Origin: Clonostachys chloroleuca
Taxonomy: Eukaryota; Ascomycota; Sordariomycetes; Hypocreales; Bionectriaceae
Length of the DNA stretch: 64,000 nt
Direction of reading: 5' to 3'
Assembly: GCA_037952775.1 (NCBI GenBank)
Contig: JBANAY010000003.1
Location: 18,414,001-18,478,000, forward strand
Shown: piece by piece, positions 54,867 through 64,000 of the stretch
Position numbering within the stretch: the first letter of the stretch is position 1
Layout of the letters: each line of letters opens with the position of its first letter
Made by a program: the position numbers and the translations under genes
Notes under the pieces: model-generated
Database searches by the model: none
What the model was told of the DNA's origin: nothing
Seen by the model: the letters and a program-made list of their open reading frames with translations, nothing else

Positions 54867-56838
54867 TCATGTCATGTAGTATTTGGGTCCCTCGCCTCCC
54901 TGGGGAACCTGCCAGTTGATATCCTGATGAGGCGCCTTGATATCGCATGTCTTACAGTGAATACAGCTGGAACAGATCAGTCTAGACTCGGGGAATTAAG
55001 ATTATGGGTCGGGTTGGGGAAGGGTGGACTCACTTCTGGGAGTTGATCTGGAACCGCACGCCATGGGGCTTGGATTCGTCCTCCACGTATTCGTAAACAC
55101 CCGCAGGGCAGAACCTGTTCTCTAGACCCTTGAATGGTGGGTACGTCTTGTCGGTGTGCTCGTCCCAGTCCTTGACCTGGAGATGGACGGGCTGATCCTC
55201 CTCGTGGTTTGTGCCAGTGCGGGAGACGCTCGTCAAAATGTCGAAGCTAATCTTGCCGTCGGGCTTCTCGTACTCGATCTTGGGAAATTGATCTGCTGGC
55301 TTGGTCGAGGCATAGTCGGGGGTCTTGTGCTTGAGGGTCCAGGGCATTCTGCCCTTGAGGACGTAGGCCTCCAGTCCTGAGTAAACAATGCCGCCGTACA
55401 TGCCAAGAGGGGAGTGGAAGGAGGGGCGCATATTCCGGACCTCCTTGAGCTCCTTCCAGATAGGCGATTTCCGTAGAGACTCCTCGTATTCATAGAGGAA
55501 TACGGTGCCTTCGTCGCTCGAGCTTAGAGCATTCCAGGCCGCCTCGGCGGCCAGCATGCCTGACTTCATAGCGTTGTGTGTTCCCTTCACCTTTGGCACA
55601 TTGATGAAACCAGCGGAATCACCGATGAGAGCTCCACCAGGAAAAGCAACCTTGGGGATTGACTGGAAACCTCCTTCGACGAGAGCACGAGCACCGTAAG
55701 AGATGCACTTACCGCCCTCAAGGACATTCTTGAACAGGGGGTGGTGCTTGAGCTTCTGGAACTCCTGGTATGGGGACAACCACGGGTTCTCGTAATCTAG
55801 TGATACCACAAGCCCCAGGCTGACGAGATTGTCGCCGAAGTGGTACATGAACGAACCTCCATACACTTCCTTCGGCAATGGGTATCCCATTGAGTGCACG
55901 ATTAGACCCTTTTCGAACTTGGCGGGGTCGATCTCCCATACCTCCTTAAGCCCCAGCCCGTACGTCTGGTGCTGGCTGTCCTGGCGCAGATCGAACTTGT
56001 TGATAACCTGCTTGGTGAGACTGCCATGGCAACCCTCTCCGAACATAGTGACCCGGGCATGGAACTCCATACCCCGCTCGAAGGTGTCCTTGGGTTGGCC
56101 GTCCCGGCCCATACCAAGGTCGTTTGTTGCGACTCCCTTAACCGAGCCATCGGCATTGTACAGCACCTCGGCAGCGGCAAAGCCGGGGTACACCTCAACG
56201 CCGACTTCCTCAGCGCGCTCGCCCAGCCACTTCACAAACTGGTTTAGACTGACAATGTAGTTGCCATGATTGCTCATCTGCGGGGGCGCAGGGATCGGGA
56301 TCGAGGAGGTTTTTGTCAGGAAGCGCATGCGGTCGGTCCCGGCGGGTGTCGCATGCTCGAACCGGTCGGGGTTCGACTCGTCGAGCCAGTCGGGGATCAG
56401 CTCGTTGATGGAGGAGGGCTGGATCACAGCGCCGGATAAAATGTGTGCGCCGATGTCTCCGGCTTTTTCTAATACCAGGACTCGGAAGTCTTCGTTGCCG
56501 GCCTCGTTGGCGAGCTGCTTGAGCCGGATGGCGGCACTCAGACCTGCGGGGCCGCCTCCCACGATGCACACATCGACCTCGTCAGACTCGCGCTCGATGG
56601 AGGCGGGGTCAAAGGCATCCTCCTCGTCGGGCATCAATCTCCTCGCATTGGCGCTGAAGAGGCGGGCATTTTGGGCTGGTCTCATGGGTAAGTACGTCGG
56701 TGATCTCAGTGTGGAAGGCCTCGCCCGCGAGGGTGCACGGCATGTGGCTGCAACAACCGAGGTGCGCCTCAAGCTGCACCTGGCCAAGGTCTGGCCGCTG
56801 CGCTGGACGCATCGCGCCCAGGGAACAGAGGCCGACAT
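54867..56838 (-). CDS. cir2: electron transfer flavoprotein:ubiquinone oxidoreductase (ETF-QO)
   Basis: This mitochondrial inner-membrane flavo-iron-sulfur enzyme passes electrons from ETF to ubiquinone during fatty-acid and amino-acid oxidation. Two exons (56838-55034 and 54966-54867) flank a 67-bp GTGAGT..CAG intron and give 634 residues. The N-terminus is Arg/Ser/Ala-rich without acidic residues ([25 protein letters not shown]), a mitochondrial presequence. FAD binding is at [21 protein letters not shown]. Typical blocks are [43 protein letters not shown] and [12 protein letters not shown]. The [4Fe-4S] ligands are the Cys in [11 protein letters not shown] and CIHCKTC in the last exon. The ending PKYYMT is near-invariant in the family. 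Confidence 0.96.
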
Positions 56839-58440
56839 TGTGAGAAGGGCAATTACCTGCGCCCAGTTCAAAGGAAGCAATTGGCGATTGGGAGACTGCA
56901 AGCAATGGCACAGACAATTGTGAAGCTTCTGTGGAAAACCGAGGGGTCTGACGGCTTGGAACTGTAGATTGACAATTAGCTGGAAAGCAATTGGCTGTGG
57001 GGGTGGCAAGCTCCAGAAAAAAGTCACAAGCTTGGATCACTGACGTCCCTATAACGTTTTCGGGTTTTGATAACCGGTTCAAGCCGCCGAATGGCTCGGG
57101 AGACAGGCTGGACTCCAGAGTGACCTTGGCCCAGCTCCGTCAGAGCCGGCCATTGCCCCAAGGCTGCTTTCGGCCCAGCAAGTAGCCCGCATGTACCGAT
57201 TCTATCCTAAGCCGAAACCGGAGATGGTCGAAAAAAAATTGGCACTGGGAAGCTTCGGCGGAGAAGCACTTGCGCCGACGCAATGTCACATGCCTCAATT
57301 GTTACTTCGGGAATACGCTCCGAATCTGTTCCAAATCTGCTTTGCCCTCGTGAAAACGGCTATATGATGACCCATGGCTATCTGTTTCGCTCGGTTATTA
57401 TTTCTACCGCCGCAAACTTGTTTGTTCAGGCCGCTGAAGTGCGTTTTCTAGGTCGTAGATCTTGGTGGGGTTTTCGCTCGGGCGTCCAAGCTGGTATGCC
57501 GACCTGCATTGTTTGAGTGCTAAAGAAACTGAGGGAACACTGAATCCAATAAGAATGCCTTTATAAATGCGAGCCTCGAAAACAAACCATCCAATGGACC
57601 CAGAACAATAATGTAGAATGCATAATGTTTCAATTGCAGAGAGGTCGAAGAGCCGTGGCATACCTGACGTCATTTCTTGTCTAAATCCCCATGCCGGGTG
57701 TATAGGGTAGGCATTGGCACTGGGACAGCCTCTGGCTCTTCTTTGAGCCATGCGATGAGGGGAGGGGACTGCACAAACTGCTCCATAAATTAATATCCCA
57801 AGCCAGAATATCGAAGCTTGGTCATTGTCAGCTTATGGATATAGTTTCTGAGTTATGATCTATTTCAATTTTTGGGTATTTTGCCGTTAAATGTAACATC
57901 ACGATGCTACAACCAAGGTTCCCCGCACACTTACAGTTGGTGGAGAGAGGCATATCATTTGACTTGCGATCTCTTCCAACCAACGACATTTTCACTCACA
58001 CCAGAGAGAGTCACTGATTTACTTCGAGCATACGTATTTAGCGGCCATGTCCCTCTCCAAGAGGAACAAGACACTACGCCCTTGTTATCTTGCCCTGATT
58101 CAAATAAGACATCAACATTGAGGATTCTACAAGTCCATCAACCCCATGGTATTAGGCCCTGGCTTCCTTTCGTCATACAACATTGAGTATTACCCGGTTG
58201 ATGATCATCCGCACCCTCCTCCCTGCGTATCAGAGTCACTTGCCACCCTCGTACTTGAACCCCGCAAAGAATAATGCCGATGTAACATCTGCAAGGAACT
58301 CACCTTCCCTCGACGTGAGAAGGCAATTGTTCGTGGAAGTATAAAATGGCACGCAGAAAGTCGGGCGGGGGGATTCGGCTACTGAGCCTTCATCCCCCCC
58401 CGTCTCTTGATCCAGACAACTCCCCTCACTCTCTGTCGCC
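56839..58440. other. divergent promoter region (ETF-QO / GH125)
   Basis: This 1.6 kb is shared by two divergent genes. A 115-codon minus-strand frame (57751-57404) has hydrophobic stretches but no family match that I can recognise. The sequence near 57780-58200 is AT-rich. No gene is supported. Confidence 0.5.
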
Positions 58441-60137
58441 ATGTTGTTTTCGCTCCTCATCCTCGCACTTACAGCCACGGCCCAGGAATGCCCCAACTAT
58501 GTGCAGTATGCCGCCGAGCGCCATGAGCCTTTCTCCCCCGGAATCTACGAGTTCCCCTTCCAGCGGCCCACCAAAGATTGCCGTACCTACTCGGTAGACA
58601 AGGTGGAAGAGATCATCGAGGGCAAAAATGCCACAATCTCGGACCCGGACCTGCAAAGACTCTTTGAGAACACATGGCCAAGCACTCTTGACACCACAGT
58701 ACGGTGGACTGGGGTTTCCAGTGGCAACCCGGATGAAGAGGTAAGATATGAGCCCGAAGGGCCACTCCTTTGGTCCAAGCGAGAGAAAAAAAACCTGTTG
58801 CTCACATTCATGATGTAAAAGCTGGCATTCATCATCACTGGAGACATCAATGCCATGTGGATGCGCGACAGCGCCAACCAGCTCCAGTCCTACAAGTCCA
58901 TCGTGAGCGAGGACCGCATCGCCAGCCTGTACCGGGGGGCCATCAACCTGCAGGCCCGGTACATGACGCAGTACCCCTACTGCAATGCCTTCCAGCCGCC
59001 CCCAGAGTCCGGCATGTCCCCGCAGTACGAGCACGACGACGACGTCGTCACGCCCGCGGTGGACCACAATGTCGTCTTCGAGTGCAAGTACGAGATAGAC
59101 TCGATGGCCGCCTTCTTCCAGCTCTCCTGGGACTACTACGAGGTCACAAAGGACGCCGAGTTCTTCGGCAAGTTTGGCTGGGTCGAGGCCGTTAAAGTCA
59201 TCCTGAGCACGGCGAAGGATCTGATGCGGGGCACGTACGCAGACGACGGGAGCGTCATCAGGCCGCCGTACACCTGGCTCCGCACGGCGACGAGCGCCTC
59301 GGAGACGGTGTTCAATAAGGGTACCGGCGCGCCGGTCAGGGGCAACATCGGTCTCGTCCGTAGCTTCTTCCGCCCCTCGGATGACTCCTGCATCTACCAG
59401 TATTTTATCCCCGGGAATATCATGTTCTCGCGGTACGTCAAGGCTACTAGCGAGATCATGAAGACGATTGATGAGGCGCTCGCCAAGGAGATGGAGGATA
59501 TCGCGGACGGAATCGCCAAGGGTATTGAGGAACATGCCATTGTCAACCACCCTGAGTTTGGCGAGGTCTATGCCTTCGAAATTGATGGCTTTGGCTCGTT
59601 CAATCTCATGGTAAGTACGAAGAGCATCATACAACATGGTTCTGTTACTAAGTTTGATAATACCTAGGACGATGCGAATATTCCATCGCTCCTGAGCATC
59701 CCCCACCTTGGGTTTAAAAGCACCGACTCAATCTACCAGAATACCCGCAACTTCGTTTTGAGCAAGTCGAATCCTTACTTTGCTTATGGACCAGTCATCA
59801 ATGCCACCGGTGGACCTCACGTTGGACCTGGGAACGGCTGGCCAATGGCTGTCGTTATGCAGCTGCTCACCTCCGACGACGATGAAGAGATCACCCACGG
59901 GCTCAAAGAGCTCCTAGGCTCTACGAGCAACTTGGGATTGATGCATGAGACTGTCAACAGTCACAACGACTCGCAGTGGACACGTCCGTGGTACGTTATT
60001 AATCGGTTCCCTCACATTTTAAAATTCTACTTAACGATACTCCTAGGTTTGCGTGGGCCAACGGCCTGTTTGGCCAGATGATCCTCGATCTTGAGAAGAG
60101 GAAGCCGCATCTACTTGAACAGAGCTTCCAGGGCTAG
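58441..60137 (+). CDS. secreted GH125 exo-alpha-1,6-mannosidase (Mug157-like)
   Basis: This glycoside hydrolase family 125 enzyme trims alpha-1,6-linked mannose from mannans or N-glycans. Four exons (58441-58740, 58822-59610, 59668-59990, 60047-60137) with introns of 81, 57 and 56 bp give 500 residues. A signal peptide is evident ([14 protein letters not shown], cleavage near QE), so the protein enters the secretory pathway. [75 protein letters not shown] and the final [22 protein letters not shown] are the conserved GH125 blocks. The Glu of MHETVN is the likely catalytic base, and an Asp in the DSC/DDD region is a likely acid. The first acceptor (AAAAG) is an atypical but in-frame site. It is convergent with HUL5, 100 bp apart. 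Confidence 0.93.
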
Positions 60138-60237
60138 ACTCATATTGTTCCCATGTAGTATCTGTCTCCCCATTATGAAATAGAACGAGCACGCGTGTGT
60201 GCCCGCAGTCAAATCTACCACTATCTCCCGTCCGTAA

Positions 60238-63200
60238 TCAACTGAGATCAAACCCGGCTCCTGATGTAATGGCGTACAGGAGCTTCTCCCGCATCTTTGC
60301 CTCGGTTTTGTACTGTGGGAGTTTCAGCAAGTTGACACATGTGCTTGTGCTGGGCAGCCGCTTTTCGTCTCTACCACCGTCCCTGATGCTAAATTTGGGC
60401 CTCAGCTGTGAGAAGCCTAGCAGAGGGGCCCGTGGCGTTGAGCTCACGTATTTCAGCACATCTCGTCGTTGAGCATCCGTAAAACCCTTCATGACCTTCC
60501 AGAACAGCTTGATTGTCGGGTGTTCTTGTTTATCATCGCCAATTTCGTACAGGCCGCTATAAACAGTGTTGCGCCGTAAGTCCTCGATATCTATTTCCGA
60601 TGAATCGCCGCCCACGAGGCGCTGTAGTTCAGATTGGTTGAACATTGATAGCCATGAAGGACGGATAATAGTGCGGAGCCCGCGAAGGAAAGCGGCAGTC
60701 TGTTGTGCTGGCTGGACAACAAGGCGATGCCGAGCGACATACGAGATGTACAAGAGGCGGTTGTCATTTGTGACTTGAGTTTTATCACCATTTGGCACCA
60801 AGTTTCTGGTCACTGTCTTGAGTGGTTCGCCGGGCAAAGAAACCTGATCTGTGATCGTGAAATCAAAGCCTAGCTCCGATACATCGCCTGACTGGTTTTT
60901 CAGCTGGAGAAGACCATTATACAAAGACTCATCCATGTCCCGAAGGTCGTTGATGCTCCCCTTGTACGTGTTGCCCTCATTTGAGCCTGCAGATGGCCAT
61001 TGAAGAAGGAAGAAGCCTGCAAAGGCCAAATCGACGAGGATGCCCTCATACAGACACTTTCCGATAATTCTACCCAGAAACTCGTACCGCCGAAGAAGCT
61101 TTGCGATAGCATCCCGCATTTCTGGGTCGTACTCCCCGAGACCGGCCTGGCGTTGCGCTTCGCGGACATTGTCCACTGCGATTGGGTTCGGATAGAGAAG
61201 TTCTCTGTTATTAGAAGTGAACATCCCTAGTTCGCCTTCTGTATTGCTGAAAGCCTCCGTTGTCACACTGATGAGGAATTCCTTTGTGACACCGCCACCG
61301 TCAATACCAGCCTCAGGTGCTCCAAATTGATCCACAAAGGTGATGCTTATAGGGTCTTTCAAGCCTTCGCCGAGCTTATAGAACTCCTCATAGGCATCTT
61401 CAAATAGCTGTCCACGTCGAATATTTGCTTGGTGTCGGGCGAAAGGGGCATTGGCAAATCCAAATTGCGTCGCCAAGTTCGCCCCATCTCTCCGAATGCG
61501 ATCCAGGTTAATAAACTGGCGAAAGAGGTTGACTCTTGTCTCAAAGGGGACAACAAAAGGCATGTGCTTCAAGACTTCGAGTTTAGGACCAATAATTGCA
61601 AGTCGACGTTCTCTCTGGAGCCGTTTTTGTTTGATGCGGAGTCTCTCCAATCTCGCATTATGCGAAACACGAGAGTTGGCAAACCTGCTCATGCCACGGA
61701 AATCAAAGGTAGGGCCAAATTGAGCATCCAGTGCTGCCTCTTCACTGTCCTCGTCACCTTCTTCTTCGCCTTCTTGAGCTTGGCGCTCATCCTCTGCAAT
61801 CACGGCCGTGACAAAATCTTCGCTATCTAATTTGTCCGTCATCAACCAGTGATTGACAGGGAGGAAGTGTTGACGGGAATCTCTCTCATACAACATTTTC
61901 ATGGTAGTAGTAACAATATCCTTGAGTCGGTTAACGTCCGACTTGGCCAATATGCCCGAGGATGGTGCTGCTTCGGCTCCCTTCAATATGGATATAGAGC
62001 CTTCCAGATATGACCCTAATCTTGAATTCGCGTAGTTCTCGAGTTCAGAGGCGGTATTGAAGATTTGGTGGGAGTGGTAGTATAGCGAAAATGCGGTTTT
62101 CTTTAGGAACGTCGTCAAACGTTCCAGGTCCTCTATCCTCAGCCCACATGCTTGGATGCGGGAAGTGTCAGCATTGGAAAACCTGTGTGGATGCATTGCC
62201 CTGATAAAGTCATCATCATCGCTGAGACGAAGTACGAAGATGTAAATTTCCAGGAAAATCAAGATAATTCGCCACTCTTGCTCTTCCTCTGAACTACTCG
62301 TCGAGTGAGGATTTCCAATAGCATAGTTTCGAAGTAGGTGTATGGGTGATTCCGATTCCGTGATAACGTTGTTGAGCAAGGTGCTCGATTTCACTTTGTT
62401 CCATAAGAATTTCACAGTCGGCATATCCCCTTCTGGCGTTGGGACGGAGCCAAGGAAGAGTCGCATGCGGACATCATCGGCCTGGCCAGGGAAACATAGT
62501 AGAAGGGTTGAGATGTAAGAGCCGAAGACGCTTCCTTTTCGCAACTGAGCATCAGACGAGTCCACTAAAGTGTCTGTCAAGTTGCGCAAAAGGTTGGTGA
62601 TGGCACCTTGGCTGACGAGAAGTAACAAGGTGTTCTTTACGTAGGGCTCTAGAGGTTGTGCTGCCGGATTGTTGGCTTCATCGTCTGTCGATTGGTCTTG
62701 AGAAACACGGAGATCCATACGGGAGTTGATCTCTGCCATTAAAACCGATAGCTGTGTATCCAGAGCCTCCAAACAAAGAAATTCATCTGTCGAGTTGATG
62801 GAGCTTTGAGAGATAGCAATATAGTGGGAGAGAAGCCACAAAAGCTCACTATTGCTCACCGAGCTGAACGCTCCTAGATATCCATTGATGATCGTTGATG
62901 CTAAGCACTTCCTATCAAGATCAACAGAGAATGCTGCGATATTCGCCTCGAAGATGAGAATGCTTTGTCGAGTCAAGAAGTTAAGATATATGGCACGATA
63001 TGCCTTTTCTTTGAGGTCTAGGGAGATTAGGTTTTTTTGTTTTTTTTTTTGGTCTTATCTGGTAGTTGAGACTTGCTCACCTTGATTTGACTCTGCACGC
63101 AGTGGGGCTGAGAAGGCATCTACAAGTATGGGGAGGACTGTGGACTCTCCGTCGGTGAGTTGACAGATGCTAGCCAATGCAGTATAATATGATTCGACAG

Positions 63201-63838
63201 ATCCGTGTACTGCGTCGGGGAGCTGTTGGAGGATCCGGTTCGATAAGGACAGAACTTCGAGTATTTCAAGCCAATTTCTGTAGTACTCATGTAAGCTGTC
63301 TGGCTATGAATTGATAGGGGTAGATTTGGACATACTTGTCTATTACTATCACCTTCAATGCGTCCACGAGAGCCCGCACAAATAAGCTGACCCGTGAAGG
63401 GTGCACATCCGGTGGCACGATGTCCTCGAGCCTGGCCCTGCTACAGTTCCTTACGAATCGAACGAGCCGAGCAACATCATCCTTGCGACGATGAGAGAAG
63501 AATGAAATCAGAAGGCTGAAAGCCACCGGCAGCGTGTTCGAGATATCTGAATTATTCTGATCCGCCCCGTATATGCTATCGAACGACCTCCGACGCAGCT
63601 CACAAACCTGTCGCCGTTCCTGATGACCTTTCCAAACACGTTGGATAGTAGATGCTGCCTTCAAACGCTGTCTCTCGGCTTGTCGCTTCTCTCGGTCGGC
63701 TTGAGCATCGGAAACTGCCTTGGTGGCATTCGAAACGTTGGAAGGACTCCATGAGGTATTCGTGAATGGGTTTCCCGTCTGCCCGCTAAGGTTGACGTTC
63801 CGTGGGCGCCGTGAGTTGCCTGTGAAAGTGGAAAACAT
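60238..63838 (-). CDS. hul5: HECT E3 ubiquitin ligase HUL5 (UBE3C-type)
   Basis: This proteasome-associated E3/E4 ligase extends ubiquitin chains and acts in misfolded-protein turnover. Three exons (63838-63336, 63295-63081, 63017-60238) are joined by a 40-bp (GTATGT..CAG) and a 63-bp (GTGAGC..TAG) intron and give 1165 residues. The N-terminus has an IQ-like motif (STIQRVWKGHQERR at about 60). A long helical region follows. The C-terminal HECT domain begins near residue 790, with QLFEDAYEEFYKLGEGLKDPISITFVDQFGAPEAGIDGGGVTKEFL. It continues with FLGRIIGKCLYEGILVDLAFAGFFLLQW and ends KRLPSTSTCVNLLKLPQY, placing the catalytic Cys at 1133. The terminal GFDLS is usual for the subfamily. The gene shares functional space with RPN7, but the two are not linked in an operon. 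Confidence 0.94.
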
Positions 63839-63920
63839 GATGGAAGCTCTCAACAATATCCTCAACTAGAGCGTTGCGGTAAGTGTTCTCCCGAGTAACA
63901 TCTCTCTCCTCTCACCCGAG

Positions 63921-64000
63921 CAAGCGTGTTTTACGATCCCAAGGCCGATGCTTTCCAGAAGTTTCAGTCTCGCATTGCCTTGGTCAGCACGTCACGGATG
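63921..64000 (+). CDS. possible partial gene running off the right edge
   Basis: After a plausible splice acceptor (CACCCGAG at 63920) an open frame reads SVFYDPKADAFQKFQSRIAL and on to the end. Its codon choice (GCC, GAT, TTC, CAG, AAG) resembles the real exons of this window. An in-frame TAA just upstream means the frame would have to begin at a splice junction, possibly with a donor GTAAGT at 63873. The start exon and the family cannot be identified. It would be divergent from HUL5, with a very short shared 5' region. Confidence 0.3.

Noticed and set aside
57404..57751. 115-codon minus-strand frame with hydrophobic stretches
   Set aside because: No family was recognised, no supporting exons were found, and it lies in a promoter region. 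A decayed gene is possible but unsupported.

Overview
The window is nuclear DNA from a filamentous ascomycete (Pezizomycotina, most likely Sordariomycetes). The evidence is short 40-140 bp GT..AG introns with CTAAC/CTGAC-like branch sites, fungal-only protein families (copper-fist factor, C2H2 plus fungal_trans regulator, fungal MED13, GH125 mannosidase), mid-50s % GC coding sequence and a small RIP-like AT-rich repeat relic. No operons, CRISPR arrays, phage, rRNA or convincing tRNA genes were found. I support 20 protein-coding genes plus a possible partial gene at the right edge.

Left part (1-16 kb): proteasome lid subunit RPN7 (+), alanine aminotransferase (-), the three-exon mitochondrial ribosomal protein bL33m (+), an unrecognised 1210-residue coiled-coil protein (-), a small single-pass membrane protein (+) and the nucleolar WD40 protein ENP2/NOL10 (-). 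Middle (16-38 kb): Mediator subunit MED13 (+), an F-box/WD40-like protein (+), nitronate monooxygenase (-), a six-exon AmdX-like C2H2 transcription factor (-) with a 4.1 kb upstream gap, a phytanoyl-CoA-dioxygenase-family enzyme (-) and an F-box-like basic protein (-). Right part (38-64 kb): EFM7 methyltransferase (-), an RS-rich conserved protein (-), a copper-fist transcription factor (-), U2 snRNP-associated SR140-like factor (-), a RIP-marked MITE relic, an amine/amadoriase-type FAD oxidase (-), TATA-binding protein (-), ETF:ubiquinone oxidoreductase (-), a GH125 exo-mannosidase (+) and the HECT ligase HUL5 (-).

The genes are independent transcription units. Several share functional themes: transcription machinery (TBP, MED13, two DNA-binding regulators), protein turnover (RPN7, HUL5, F-box), RNA and ribosome biology (ENP2, SR140, RS protein, bL33m, EFM7) and mitochondrial or amino-acid metabolism (ALT, ETF-QO, amine oxidase). 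Close convergent pairs are TM protein/ENP2, F-box/NMO and GH125/HUL5. Divergent pairs sharing a promoter are ALT/bL33m and ENP2/MED13.

The most striking sequence observation is that three otherwise intact conserved genes (ENP2, MED13 and the copper-fist factor) are each broken by a +1/-1 frame change lying exactly on a G/C homopolymer. Each is repaired by one additional base of that run. This points to systematic homopolymer under-calling in the assembly rather than three pseudogenes. The most novel candidates are the rapidly evolving coiled-coil protein, which carries a perfect 12-bp minisatellite, and a 250-bp MITE with transition-only terminal-repeat divergence and an imperfect 8-bp target duplication.
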